64,000 nt of DNA from Rhexocercosporidium sp. MPI-PUGE-AT-0058 (Eukaryota; Ascomycota; Leotiomycetes; Helotiales): positions 1 to 64,000 of the forward strand of contig JAGTJL010000009.1 in NCBI GenBank assembly GCA_020746875.1, read 5' to 3'. Below, one piece after another: positions 50,370-64,000 of the stretch (its first letter is position 1; each line of letters begins with the position of its first letter). A program made the position numbers and the translations under genes. A model generated the notes under the pieces. It made no database searches. It saw nothing but the letters and a program-made list of their open reading frames with translations, and was not told the origin of the DNA.

Positions 50370-53300
50370 ATTATAAGTACCCTTTTCACTTAATTAAATA
50401 CTTAGCGATACCGTAGAAATACTAATAGTTTAAAATAGTTTCGATATTATATTTAATGTTTAAGTTTACCGGTTATACTTTTATAATAAAAGCTAATAAT
50501 ACCTTTAGCGGTACTAATTTAAGAAGTAATATGTGGAATACTAAGTAAATATTTATGGTTTTCGGAAGTATTAATTAGTAATTAACTAGTCTTTTGACTT
50601 TTATAATTTTAAATAGTCTTAGTTTTTTATAATTTAGTTTGTTATTTAGTCGCTTAGTCGCGATGTTTTTTCTGAGTAAGTAAACTTTATTCTTCTCTTT
50701 TAGCGTTAGTTTTATATTACGCTTTTTATTATAATAAATAGTTAATCTTTATGCGATAAATAAAATATTTATTAATAATTTGTCGTATAATTGCTTAAGC
50801 TTATCTCTTTATAATATGGCTTTATATACGGTCCCTTAACCCGCGATTGGTGTATTGTATGCCGTCGAGTTATACCCGTAATTCATATAAAACGGCGATA
50901 CTTTAATAGTCTCTTAATCCGCGCTATTATATGTAAATTAAGTGGTTAAAAGTAATTAAACTTAGTCGTCTTATTTATAATTTATATAATATTAAAGATA
51001 AGTCTTTATTATTTAATTAATTCGTTTTATTTAGCCGTTAATTTAAAAATAAAATACTATTAATATTTTCTATTTTATTCTTAAGAACGATATTAATGTT
51101 TTCTAGAACTTCGAGATAAAGAGTTTGTCTTTATTTAAAATGACTTCATTTAGTATTCCGTGATTCGCGAAGATTATTTAAAGGAATACTTACGCTATTA
51201 TTAGCGCGTCTTAAGTGCTTAGTATTAATATTATATATGCGTACTTTATTATTTTATTCATTATTATATAAATAAAATCGTAAGTAATTTTAATAATTAA
51301 ATCTTTTAAAGGTAGTAATTCGATTATAAAGTCTAAGATTATTAACTTTTATAAGTGTGGCGGTATCGTTAATAACTTTATAAACTTATATAATATATAA
51401 TAGTTTACTTTATTCCGTATATATATATTATAAGATAAGACTACGTCTTTAATTACTTTCCTTATTCTTAAGAAGTAGTATTTCTTAAAGAGCCTCGATA
51501 ATATCTTAGCTATCTCTTAATGTTTATAAGTCGGTAGCCTATGCTATTCTTTAACGAAGTCTACTTTATTTTAGATAAGGACATAAACTCGTCCTTAATA
51601 TAAAAGAGCCTTAGTAACAATAAAAGAAAACCTTTTACTTAATTACTTTTTTTATTTGACTATCACCGGGTCGTTAGCGTAGCCTTTTTAAATTTTCTTA
51701 AGGACTTAGCTTATTGTTATTAATTATTTATAATTAACTATTAACGAGTTATTATTCTTTTTTAATATAATATACGACTTATGTATTTTATTTATGAAAT
51801 ATTTTAGTTTTTTATTAAAAGCGTCGGCCTTAGCGTTTTCTGTTCCCTTAATATATAAAAATCAAAGTTTAATTATAAAAAGTATTTTATATTATTAAAT
51901 TTATCGTTTATTTAATTTTTTAATAGTCGTAAAATAAATGAGATTTTTATAATTTATTAAAATCTATACCTCGTGAGGCGATCCCTCGAGGTAGACCTTT
52001 TATTTATATATTACGTCCATAGCTTTTAATAGTTTTTTGTCGTAAATATTATAATTAAGTTTTATTAATAAAAGTTTCCGCGAATAGTATACGACTGATT
52101 ATTATTTACCGTCCTCGCCCGGTTAGCTTAACACAGCCTTAATAATATAATTAAAAGCGTCTGTCTTTATTATGATTTCCTTATTTAAGTCGAAGAATAT
52201 AAGGACTAATTCTTTAATAAAGGCTTTTTTAAGGTCTCGAAAGGCTATTTTTATTTTATTATTTTAATCGAAGCTCTTATCCTTATGTATTAACTCTGTA
52301 AGTAATGCGGCAATCTTTAAATAGTTTTGAATAAATCGTTAATAAAAGTTAATAAATCTTAAAAAGGATTATACTTTTTTAATATTTATAAGTCTAATTT
52401 ACTCGACGACTGTCTTAACCTTTTAAGAGTCTATGGCCAATCTTATAATAATAACTATATATTTTAAGAAAGTGACTTTTTCCTTATGAAAATAGCACTT
52501 CTCGGGTTTTAAAAGTATTAAGAAAGCCTTAAGCTTTTTTAATATCGTTATAACGTTTTTTACGTATTATTCTTTTATTTTAAAATAAATTAAAATGTCG
52601 TTTAAGTAATAAATATATATTATATCTAAATATTACCGTAAAATATTATTAATTAAACGCTAAAATATAATAGGCGCGTTAATTAGTTTAAAAGGCATGA
52701 CCGCGTACTCGTAATAACTGAAACGTATATAAAATACTATTTTTTCTTCTTCTTCTTTAGTCATTTTTATAAAATTATACACACTTTATAAATTAAGTTA
52801 AATAAAGATTTTAGCGCCGCTAAGCCTGTCGCGCAGCTCCTTGGCTAAGAATAGTACGTAATAATCCTTTTTAGTAAAATCGTTTAATTAATAATAATTA
52901 ATATATATTCTTTATCCGCCGTCTTTTTTTATTATAAAGAAGACGTTACTCTCTTAAGAGAATTTAAACTTTAAATAAATCCTTTTACTAAGTTTTTATT
53001 AATATATTTCTTAATCGTTATTAAGGCTATAGCTAAATATTCCCGTAGTAATTAAAATATTAGCTTTGTGCCTTTAATTAACTTAATTTAATGATTATAG
53101 TCCTAGTGTTTAAGTAAGGCGTTACTGCCTAGTTCTTCTTTAAATAATGCCTTAAATCGTTTATATTCTGACGGTATGTCGACTATTATAGGGCTCGTTA
53201 CCTTGTTTTTTAGCTCTTTCTTAAAAGTTGCGCTTATTCTTTTTAAGCCTTTCGCCGTCTTTTTGTTTTAAAAACAGCCCTTATAATTATTAAACTCTAG

Positions 53301-55560
53301 CTTTTACGTTTTTTAATTAATTTTAAAGTTATAAAGTTATATTTATAAAAGCCTTAAAATAATATCGTGTCTTTTAATTCGAGTTACATTAAACTAGATA
53401 TATTCGGAGTGTTCGTTAATTCTTATATATAATAGCTCTATTTACATATCGATTAGGCCGTTCGCGGCAAGTCCTCCGTCGGCGAGTATTAGCTAATACT
53501 TATTCTTTTTAATTTTAATAAATAAGAAATATTAAATTATAATAATAAGAAATATGAAGTTCTTTTACGCTCTGGAATTTATTATAGCCCGTAGCTTTAC
53601 TCCTTAAATATCGACGTCGAAAATTAAGTAATTACTTTTTCTTATAATTATAAGCGTGCGTAAGTTTATTTTTTTAACGTAAACCTCTTTAATTAATATA
53701 TTTTCTTATTATTAATTCTCTGGATCCTTGTATAAAATGCGGTATAATTAATATATTCTTAAGAGTACAAAAGGTTTAAAGGGTTTTTCGTAATAAGTTT
53801 TTAAGTTATTTCGCGAGTTAATTTATATTTAATTTTGTAATATCTTCGCGATAACTTCTCATACGTTTCCTACGTTTATTCGCGTCGCCGTTTGCCGAAA
53901 CGGTATTTCGTCGGTCGAGATTAACTAAACGTACGTTTAAAAAACGCTATTTTCGACGTCCGCCGTCCTTTAAGCGATGCGTAAATTGTTTTAAAAGATT
54001 ACCTCGTACTCTTTGCCTTATTATAGTCTTCCGCGTAGGACGACCCCTAGCTCGATATAAGTAACTCTTATATTAACGTTTATTTAATATTTAATATTAA
54101 GAGCCTCTCGAGTGGGATGTTCTTCCCGTTAAGTGACTCGCTAGACCTCACGCTCTTAAGGCCTGGATAATACTAAACCTAATAATATAGCATTGCCTTA
54201 GTACTAGGAGTCTTCGCTTCTCTCGATACTAGTTATATCTTCTAAGCTCTGTGCCTTACGTGTAGTCTCGAATACCCGTCGCTAGACGTATTACTTGTCT
54301 TATTAAGTTTAGTCGCTGGACTTAGGTCTTATTATATATTAACGGATATAATCGTTATCTGTTTCGCTTTACTCGTTGTTTTTTTTACCGCCGTTACCCT
54401 CGATTTGATTATTAATATAATTAGCGTTAAACTCGTTTATTATTATATAACGGTAAGTAACGCTAATCTGAACTTCTTTTAATAAGAGAAAAAGAGGTAT
54501 ACCGATAATATTGTACGCTTTTTGTCTTATAAAGTTAACTTGCCTTTTTTTAATGCCTTTCTTGCGGTATAAGCTCGCTATATAGCCGAGGAGGCCACAT
54601 TTATAATATAATTTCTTTTCGCGCCGTTTGTTTATGACTTCCTTTAATAGTTTTTTTTATTATATCTTATCTTTCCTTTTTTTATAAGTAACGTCGCATT
54701 TTATAAGGTCTAATTATCGATTGTCTTTAGGGTTGTCCTATTGTCGACGTCTTTTGTTTTATCGGTAGTTAGACTGCCTCTGGCCCTTTCTTACGTACGT
54801 CTATTGTTTGCGTTTAAACTTATATAAGCGGTTATTAATTCGGACGGTTTATTTAATAAGGGTGAGAATATCTCTTGCCTAAGGATTAATTTTAATAAGT
54901 TTTAGTCGAATATAATCTTTAAGCCCTCGTCGATAGTGGCTAATAAGTAATTAAGAGTTTTAATTAGTTTTATTAACGTGCTTTTAAAATTCCGTAGCGT
55001 AAGTTATTATATTATTGACTTACTTTAAGTCGTATAAATAGGTTTCTGGCGTTTTAACCTTATTAATGTCGCCAAATATTCGTCGAATTTCTTTTTTAAA
55101 TCCTTTTTAAGTCTTAAATATAATTTATATAATGAGTATAGCCCCGCAGGTATTTTCGTTCTCGAAGTAATCCTTAAGGAACGGCTCGATTTATTGCATG
55201 GCTTTGCCTTTAAGGTATAATACCGTTTAAAAGGCGTAGCTTTTATTAATAAAGAACTTATTATTATTAAAGTATTAATAAAGTTTTATTTAAAAAATAA
55301 AAGTCTTTAAGTCCTTTTAGTTTTTTTAAAAAGTATTAAAAAGCTTAACTTTTAAAGTTTTCTTAAGTTTATGCGTTAAATAATCTTAAGTATTAGGTAT
55401 TTTTTTATTTTTGCTTTTTTTATAGCCTTTTCTCTTAAAAATAAGTACGAATAATATAAGTATGCCGATAATATTACCTCGTAAGCTAAGTACTTAGCCT
55501 TTAGTTAGAGAGGTTAATATAATATACGTAAGTCGGTACTTTTGACGAAAAAGTGCTTAA
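50370..55560 (-). pseudogene. gypsy-3 gag-pol relic
   Basis: Minus-strand Ty3/gypsy polyprotein. A gag zinc-knuckle remnant at about 54550-54610 reads YYKCGLLGYIASLY, with cysteines changed to tyrosines. The RT palm near 52690-52740 shows FSYYEYAVMPFKLINAPIIF, matching the Y.....MPFGL.NAP pattern, and the active-site loop near 52590-52620 reads YLNDILIY, where YLDD is expected. RNase H and integrase follow towards 50400. Stops are dense throughout. Confidence 0.75.
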
Positions 55561-55562
55561 AG

Positions 55563-55996
55563 TATTACGGTCTGTATATTTACTTAATATAAATATAGTA
55601 AGTTATATTAATTTTAATAATTGAAAAGTAAGTATATTATATACGGTGGATTAAATAATAACTAATATAATTAAAATATTATTTTTAATTAAATATAAAG
55701 CTCCTATTTAATAGTAGACGTACTAGTCTTATATAAAACCTTTGTTTTTCTTAAATCCCTTAGATTTCTTAAGATATTAAATCCTTAAATCCCTAAATCC
55801 CTTTTATTGTCGAGGGATTTACGGATTTAGAGATTTATTACGTGACTTACTGGCTATTATGATTTAAATCTTTTGTCACGTGATTCTATAGTCCCGTGAC
55901 CTTCTCCAGGCCTTGGCCCCTTTAGTAACTCGTCCAGGCTGCCGAGCCCTTAGGGTCGAGGCGCATGTCATACCCCTCCTGGGTATGTCCGTAATA
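55563..55996 (-). repeat. LTR of gypsy-3 (5' LTR in element orientation)
   Basis: 434 bp, same length as 35806-36239. More C-to-T and G-to-A change at its left end than the other copy. Confidence 0.88.
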
Positions 55997-58400
55997 ATAA
56001 ACTATAATTAAAAGAAAACACGGCTTAGAATTCGCTAATTTGTCTTTAAATACTTTCTTAATTTTAATAAGACGTTAAAACGCCTTAAGCGCGCTAGAGC
56101 TATTATAGGCCTTAAATCGCAGTTTTGTCGTAATAATATAAATGTCGTCGGCTACGTATATAATTTATAAAAAAGAGAACTTTTAATTATATACTTAATT
56201 AAAATATAAAAATAAAAAGAACTTAAAAACGTTATAAAAGTTAAAAGATTTTTAAGTTTAATTATTTATTTTTATATTTAAATTAAAGACTTTCGTTTAT
56301 TAGCTGAGCCGTTATACGACTTTATTAAAAAAGGAGTTAAATTTATATAAAACCTTATAATTTATAATTAAGTAATAAAAACTCTTTAAGATATTTTATA
56401 TTCTTTTTTAATACTTTATAAAATCGATTATTTTAAAGGCGTTAACGAAATCGTGGTTTTTATAGACTTTAATAAAGTCGGATAAAGTGATTTCTTTAAT
56501 TAATGTAACTTAAAAAATAATAAACTTAAACCGGCGAAATATAAAAGCGGCTTTTAAATAAAAGTAAAATAAGATTACGACGTTATAAAAAGAGAATTTA
56601 AAGGCATACTCTTAATTCTTAAAAAGCTTAAAATCTGGCTTATAAGAGTCCATTTTATTATAAAGACTAACGTAAATACTCTTATTACTTAACTTAAAAG
56701 AGCTGCTCACGACTACTTTAATATAATACTTATTTATTAACTTGCCTAAATTAGGCCTTTCGACTTCGAAGTGCGCTATATTAAAAGTATTACGTACATA
56801 ATAGTAAATGCTTTTTTAAAAAGACTTAAATACTTTAAAAATATTAAAGAAAATATTAAAAATAATAACAATAAGAATTAAATCTTAATTAAACTTAGTG
56901 CGGTTAGAATTTACTTAGTAAAAGTAAAGAATACGGAAGACTTAATAAAAGAGCTAAAGACTTTCGATAACCTTAAGCTAATTTAAAGACGTAATATTCT
57001 TATTAATATAAAGCGAAAAGTCTAAAAATTATGAGATAAGTCAAACGATTAAGTAATACTTAATAACGACTTAAGTATAAATTAAAAGAGCGAAGTAAAC
57101 TTATTAATATTTTTAAAATATTATAAAAAGTATTATTAAAAGATAACTACTTATTTAATTACGCTTAAGTCTCCGAAAAGTATAAACTTAAAAGCCTTTT
57201 ATATATTTAAAAAAGAAATATTATTATATAAAGTTTATAATTAATATATTTAAAGACTTTTATTAAAAGGCGCACTTATTAAACTTACTATTAATATTAA
57301 TAAAAATAAGGCATATATTTTATAAAGCTATTATAATAATTCCGGTTATAAAAAAAGGGAAAGTATATATTATTATATTTTTTAACGTTATTTTTAAAAG
57401 GGTTATTTTAAGGACTTCGTAGAATTCGTTAAAATATATAATAAGTATATATTATATAATATTAAGCGATAAAAAGAACTTATAGTTTTAATTACTTTAA
57501 ATAAACTTATAATAAGCGTTAAATATTACTTTTATATTAATATAAAATAAGAAAAAGTATTTTATTATTACTTAAGATAATATAAGCGATTAAGTTAAAG
57601 CTAAGGCGCTTGCTTTAAAGGAAGCTAAAGACATCGCTAATTTTATTTAATAAGACATTATTTATTAATATAAGCTGTTTTAAAAGCTAGTAGTCGATAG
57701 AGGCATAGAGAATATAAGCGAAGTTATTAACTTATTAAATAAAGTGAAAATTTAATAAATTTAAATATTAATTTATAACGCGAAAGTTAATAATATAATT
57801 AAGCGAGGACATAGCCTTATCAAAAATGTTTTATTTAAAATAAAAGGAGACTAAATAAGTAATTTATTAACAGTTTTATTTATTAATTATATTATAATTT
57901 ATATACTTATAGATTATATTTTTTTTTATATAATTTATAATAAAGAATTAGTTTTTTTTTATTAAAACACGTTATTTTATTTAAAAAAGCCTTTTTTTAA
58001 AAAATATTTAAAATATTAATGATTTAATTTATATTTAAATTCTTTAATATTAAACATAAAATAATAATATAAAAGAAGTTAAGCTTTAAAGGACACGTTA
58101 TAAATAAAAAAGAAAAGAAGCTTTAACGTAAAAAGAGACATTTAAAATAAGTTATTATAAATTAAAGAATTAATTCTTAAGCACGACTTTATTTAAGAAA
58201 TTAATATATTAAAAAGTAAAAAGCTTGACTTTTAATAATTAAGACTTTACGAAATTTATAAAGCCTTTTTTAAAAAAAGTTATTATAAATTAAAAAAATT
58301 AAAAGTTAATAATATATTTTTTTATAATATTTTTATAATTAATTACTTTAAGTTATTTTATAAACGAAAGCGCTTTATTTATTATAAAGACAACGAGCTT
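55997..58400 (+). pseudogene. gypsy-4 pol relic, right part (RT end, RNase H, integrase)
   Basis: Continues the pol frame cut at 35805. RT thumb and RNase H come first (REFKGILLILKKLKIWLIRVHF near 56590-56650; FDFEVRYIKS near 56760). An integrase region follows to about 57650. A C-terminal tail near 58170-58385 reads LILKHDFI, KSKKLDF, LRLYEIYKAF and FKLFYKRKRF. It corresponds closely to the gypsy-1 tail at 21690-21890, so gypsy-1 and gypsy-4 belong to the same broad lineage. Inactive. Confidence 0.7.
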
Positions 58401-61400
58401 TTAGCGATAACTTAATATAATAATAATAAAGATTAATTTAAATTTAGTCTTAAAAAGCGAAATTTATAAGGCCTTAAAGACTTTAAAGAACTTATAAAAT
58501 AAGTTATATAAAACGATAGAATTATTATTAAAGTATTTAAAAGGTTAACTTATACGGAATAAAGTTAATATTAAGTCGTTATTTACTCTTTTAATAAGTA
58601 GCTTAATTATTACGACTAATATTATTAATTACTTTTTATTATAATTCTTATAACTTATCGCTTAATATTATCGAACGCTAAATTATGACGAGGACGTACT
58701 TTTTATACTTTATGAAGGAGATAAAAATTAAGATATAATAATAAAGGCATATATTAAAATACTAAGGGCTTTCTCTTAAACGATAAAAAATCCCTTTAAT
58801 ATTTTAAATATTATTTACGCTTATAAATACCTTTTAATCGCACTTATAAGTCGTTTTATAATAATAACACTAATATCTTAGTCGAGTTAAATAATGTGTT
58901 TACGGAAGCTGCCTTTCGAATAATTAACGCTAAACGTATAAGCTCGAAAGCCTATAAATATAATAATTATTAACACTTTATAAAACTAAAAAAGCCTTTA
59001 AAAAACTTGAAGAGAGTTTTAGCTTTATAAGGTAATTTAATTAAATTAAGTCGACTATAGCTTACGTTATAAAAAAATAAAATCTAATCGAGTACTTACT
59101 CTTTATTAAATCTTAAAAAGAATTAAATAATAAATTAAACGAGGTTCTTTTAACGAGTTATTTTAAAGCGTTAATAGTCTTAATATATTAATAGACCAGG
59201 CGCTAAAGACAATAACCCTTTAAAATATACTACCGAAATAAGCTTATATAATAAGTCTTTAAAAGTAATTAAAGATTAGAAATTCTTTTTTAGTATTATT
59301 TAAATATTTTATAATAAGAAAAATTTACTTTAATTAAAATAACTCTTAAGGCTATAGTAAATAGACTATTAATTTAAAAAGAAAATATATAATAATTAAA
59401 AGGTTATATATAATTAAATGACTTAAGATTTAAAGGAGCTTATAAGGCTAAATAAATGAAATTAATTTATATATTTAAATAGATAATAAAGCGCGCGATA
59501 GATTATAAGTTATTATAAAAGAAATAAGTTATTATAATTACCTTATATTAATAATAAAGATTATTAAATTTATTATTAATAATATAAAAGGTTTATTTAA
59601 ATATTAATAATTTTAATATAATGTATTTAAAAACGGAGCTTAATACTCCGAGATTATAGTAATTAAGTTAAAGACAGGTAAAATAAGTACGGTTAATAAA
59701 TTATAAATCTTTAACTTTTTTATATTTTTTTTATACTTTTAATTTTTGTCGTACAGAAGTAGAGCAGGCTTTTAATAGTTCAAGAGCTTTATAATTAACG
59801 TAAAAAGCAAGGGTTTAAAAAATATATTAAAGTAAGTATTACCTTTTATAAAAAAGGACTGTAACCCGAGTATATATATACGTAAGTACTTATAAAACTA
59901 TATATATAACTAATAGACTGCGTTAAGGCGCGACACACCCTTATAGTAAAGCTCCGTTATACAGATAAGCCTTATTATTTAAAGGCGTACAAGTAATTAA
60001 GAAATATAATATAAGCTCCTTAAATATATATATTAATTCTTAATAAAAGTATAACGCCGAGTAATAAATTAATACTCTTAAGATATTATAATAAATAAAA
60101 ATATTAATACGCGCTTTAAAGATATAATATACGAGGACTTTATATATTAATATAAGTAGTTTATTAAGCAATTAATATTAATAATAAATAAGAATATAAA
60201 CACGCATTTAAATTATATATAATTAAATAAATGAAATTTAAAAATACAGTTAAGTTATAGTAATTAAGTAAATAAAATCTTAATTATTGTGTTTAATACG
60301 TGTAAATCGTAGGTTTTAAAAGTAAAACTAAAGTAAGGTTCGGTTTATAACTAAGATCTCGTGTCGTTCCGTTTAATTATTAAGTTATTAAGTTGTAATT
60401 AATAAATTTAGTCCTTTTAAAGTAATTATTATGTACAATAGGAAGCCGTAATAGTATGTGCCAGCCTTTTATTAGCTTATGTAATGCGCCGCCTCCCGAG
60501 TTAATAAGTTTATTATTAATTTAAGCGTCCCGTACCGCAATAGCGCGATTATAATTACTTTAAAGATGTATATATATTAACCTTCGTACTACTATAATTA
60601 ACCTTTACTTAATATTAACGCATTTTATATTCGCATACTTATTTATTTATTTATTTCTTTTTCTTATTTTTTAATCTTTTATCTCTTTTAATAAATTCTC
60701 CTTAATTATTAGCTATATTTCTTAAAGCTTTTAAAGTAGCGATTACGCGTATTAATAATTAAATTGTAGCTCGTTAAATAAGTTCTTTTTTAATTTAATT
60801 TCTTAACTTTATTTTTAAATGACTTTAATACTATTAAATTAATTACTAATAATTATATTATAAGATTTTAAAGATAAGTTTAATAATTAAGAAGTGTTTA
60901 ATAATAAGCTTGCTAATAAACTTCTTAATAATCTTTTTTTTATTTATTTAGTCGTTAAAATAAATCTTAAAAATAATTAATAATATTTTTTTTACGTAAA
61001 AATAAAAATATATTTATTAATAACTTTAATAATAAGTTAATTCTCTTTTAATCTTTTTATATTAAGTTAAGCTCGTTATTTAAAAAGACTCTTACGCGTT
61101 TTTTTAATGTTTTATTATTATTAATTATATTAAATAAAAGCGTTATTATATTAAATAAAAATGGCTTTTAATATATTCTTTTTATTTCGCGCGTCTTACG
61201 TTTTAATTCGATTCTTTTTCTTACCCTTCCTTCTGTTTTTAAAACTCGTACTTATTTTTTATTAACTTTAAAAAAGCGCAAATCGTCTTATATTTCATTT
61301 AAGCCTCGCTCTTTTATTAAGCGCGCTCGAGGTATATACATATTATTTTAAAGCTTATTTCTTATTAATAACTTATTTTATTTATATTAATTGAAATTTA

Positions 61401-64000
61401 AAAAAGGAGTTTACGAATTCTTATTTATTATATATTTGCGCTATTATTTATGGCCGTAGTAATTATAAATATTATTTTATTAATACTTTCGCTACTAAAA
61501 GTCGATACTATAACTATACCTCCGGTCACAAGTGCGATTTCGCTACGGAAAATATACTTAAATATAATAAAAGATTAATTATAATTATAAACTTTAATAA
61601 TAAAAAGGTATAATAATCGCATTATAATTAATTAAGCATTTTATTAATCGATTTATAAAGTATTAAAAAATATAAAACTACTTTAAAAGCCTTAATAAAA
61701 GACTTAGTAAATAATAATAAGTTTAATAAAGACATAAAGTTAAATCTTTTAGTACGCTTTTAAAAGTCAAGTCTAAAGCGTGGTAAGAAAAATAATTTTA
61801 ATAATAATATTAATATTAATACGGAATCTTTAGCGAAGTTTAATAATCTTATATAAAGTTTAGAGAAATTCATAAAAATCTTAAAGATAATAATTACTTA
61901 TTAATTTAAGCTTAAGTGGATTTTTTGCGCTTTTAATAGATTATCTGTAAACTCGGACTGAATTTGAACGGACTTTGCTTGAGCTCGGGCTGGATTTCGC
62001 GTTTACGTTTGGCGTTTTTAAAGCGCGGATACTTAAAATGTTAAATTAAAAAAAATTTATAAATAAAAGATTATATAAAAATATTCTTAATATACTTTTA
62101 ATAAATATATTTAAAGCTTTTTAATTTAAAATTAGTAATTATTAAAGTTTAAAAGTGCTTTAAAAAGCTTAAATTTTTAACGAAATAAATTCTTTATGAG
62201 CTTATTAATAAGTATATTAACGATTAAAAGATATATTATTTTAAATAATTTATAAATATACTTTTACTTAAATTATATATTTTAAATATTTATATAACGA
62301 AGCTTAATAATAATCCTTTTAATATTATTTATAATTAATTTAATTATTTATTAATTATTATAAAAAATCTCCTAAGTCTTATAAATGTCAAAAGTTAAGT
62401 TTTAAAAGAATCGTTAAAAAGCTATAGCTTCTTTTTTAATGTATTTTAATACTAATAGTTTCGCTTTAATAATTAACGTAATAATTATAAATTGCCTTAA
62501 TGCTTTTTAAATTATTAGCCTGTTAAATAATAAAATTATATAACCTTAAAATAACTTCTGAGTTTCGACGTTATTTATAAAAGATATATTTAAAGTAATA
62601 TAAAGCGCTTTTTCTTAATTACTTTTATATATAATGCCTAAAAAGCGCGTATTAAATAAGTAATAAATAAGTTAATATATAATTATAAAATGCTTTAAAT
62701 TAGAATTTATCGCGAATTATAAGAGCTAGGCAATCGCAAAGGTTACGTTTAGTCTTATAATAATCGTTATATATAATACTAACTTAATTCTCTTTTAATA
62801 AGCTTTAATATATTTTTTTAAAGCTTATCCCTTATATTTAATAAGATTAATTTAAAAGAGCGGTATTATAAGATATTTTTTATTAATTTATTTAAACTTT
62901 TAAATAATCTTTTTAATATATTAATTATAAATTAAAGAAATAATTTTACGCTTTTTATTACGTATTATTTTAATTCTTAAGAATTATTTAATATCTTTAA
63001 GATTATATATATTATACGTTTAATTTAATTATTTAATAAAATCCTGTCCGAGCTTTAAGTCGTTTCGGTAATAAAGTACTTAAATATTATTTATATAAAA
63101 GAGAATAAAGATTTTATAAGTAAGGTTTATAAATATATACAATTCCTTTAAATATAGAATTAGTTTTAAATTTATTAACGTTTTATTAATATATTTATAT
63201 TATAAGTATAAAGAGTTACGCATTTTATAAAGAGTATAATTAACTTATAATATATATTCAGGCTTATTAAAACTTAAAGGGAATCTATAGTATACGGTTT
63301 TATTATTTATATCCCGAAAAGCGTTAATAAACGCGTTAATTACGTCGAAGCACTTGACTTCTAAATTAAAATGAGTTGCGAGCGCTATAATAATTCAAAA
63401 GGATTTAATTAAGAGCGTGCTAGCGTATATAAAGATAATTATTAATTTGCTTTAAAGATTATCTTATATAATAATTTGAGATTTATATTTTAAAATATAT
63501 TCTTCTAGATTTAACTTATATTTAAAAACTTATATAAGCGGGACAAATATTAACATAATACTTAAATTAAACACTTTTAAGGTTTAATAACCTTATTTAT
63601 TTATTATTCTTATTTTTAAACTTATATTTTCTTTAAATTACTCTTTTATTAAATAATTCTTAAAATCGCTTTATCGTTTTAATTTAAGTAAAAGATTTTA
63701 AATTTTAATTTTTAAAAGTAAAATCTTCCTTTTTAATAATTAACGATTTATTTATATTATTATTATAATTATATAATATATAATCTTTATTAAATCTCGA
63801 AAATTATCTTATTCTTTTAATAACATATATTAATTAAGCACAAGCCCTTAAAGCATTTAATTGATTTTAAACTGAAAATCATTATATTAATTAAAGATTT
63901 AATTACCCTCGAGATCAGGCTTATTTCTAAACTTAAGGTTGCCTTTATTAAGGCGTGTTTATTTGAAGATAATTATAAGTATTATAAATACTTTATCGCC
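58401..64000. other. RIP-degraded repeat DNA, no gene recognised
   Basis: Uniformly AT-rich with no open frame above 60 codons. The left part probably holds the gypsy-4 3' region, but no matching LTR pair was found. A patch at 61920-62030 has normal composition. Plus-strand frames from about 61430 look like an old DNA transposon but cannot be named. Confidence 0.5.

Larger units (their letters stand above)
35806..55996 (-). mobile_element. Ty3/gypsy retrotransposon (gypsy-3), interrupted by copia-2
   Basis: Direct repeats of exactly 434 bp (35806-36239 and 55563-55996) flank the element. A 5-bp target duplication ATAAA is at 35801-35805 and 55997-56001. Removing it rejoins the gypsy-4 reading frame. 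After removal of copia-2, the element is about 6.65 kb. Coding runs on the minus strand. The left LTR starts TG, whereas the right one starts TA (RIP). Inactive. Confidence 0.88.

Noticed and set aside
61430..62000. Possible BED-zinc-finger transposon start
   Set aside because: Only a few suggestive residues; too degraded to support a family call.

Overview
This window comes from a filamentous ascomycete (Pezizomycotina). Short introns with GT/GC..AG borders, a trichodiene-synthase-type terpene cyclase, and hAT, Fot/pogo, Ty1/copia and Ty3/gypsy elements all point there. Most of the window is extremely AT-rich, stop-riddled repeat DNA in which CpA dinucleotides appear converted to TpA. This is the footprint expected of repeat-induced point mutation (RIP). 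Two islands of normal base composition carry the host genes. The exact genus cannot be read from the sequence.

Layout. (1) 1-8687: RIP-degraded tandem copies of a RecQ-helicase gene or element resembling telomere-linked helicases. (2) 8688-10815: a hAT transposase relic. (3) 10816-14078: first gene island, with a 540-bp MITE bearing perfect terminal inverted repeats and, just downstream, an intact alpha/beta-hydrolase gene with a GC-AG intron. (4) 14079-28204: a Fot/pogo DNA transposon of about 1.85 kb split by a 12.3-kb Ty3/gypsy element. That gypsy element carries a very large extra ORF after pol and a short peptide motif scattered through its proteins. (5) 28205-35164: second gene island, with an intact terpene cyclase, decayed genes (an unknown protein and a rhodopsin-like membrane protein fragment), a candidate small cysteine-rich secreted protein, and a Myb-like DNA-binding protein gene broken by a 16-bp tandem duplication. 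(6) 35165-58400: a four-level nest of retrotransposons. A gypsy relic (plus strand) is interrupted by a second gypsy (35806-55996, minus), which is interrupted by a copia (36831-50364, minus), whose own LTR is interrupted by a younger copia (44131-50299, minus). For the three inserted elements the target-site duplications and equal LTR lengths can be read directly. (7) 58400-64000: AT-rich repeat DNA in which I recognise no gene with confidence.

The host genes do not form an obvious pathway. The terpene cyclase has the residues for prenyl-diphosphate cyclisation, but no P450, transporter or other tailoring enzyme lies near it. The main story is one of mobile-element layering and RIP around two small islands, with several island genes losing function. 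No RNA genes or CRISPR arrays were seen.
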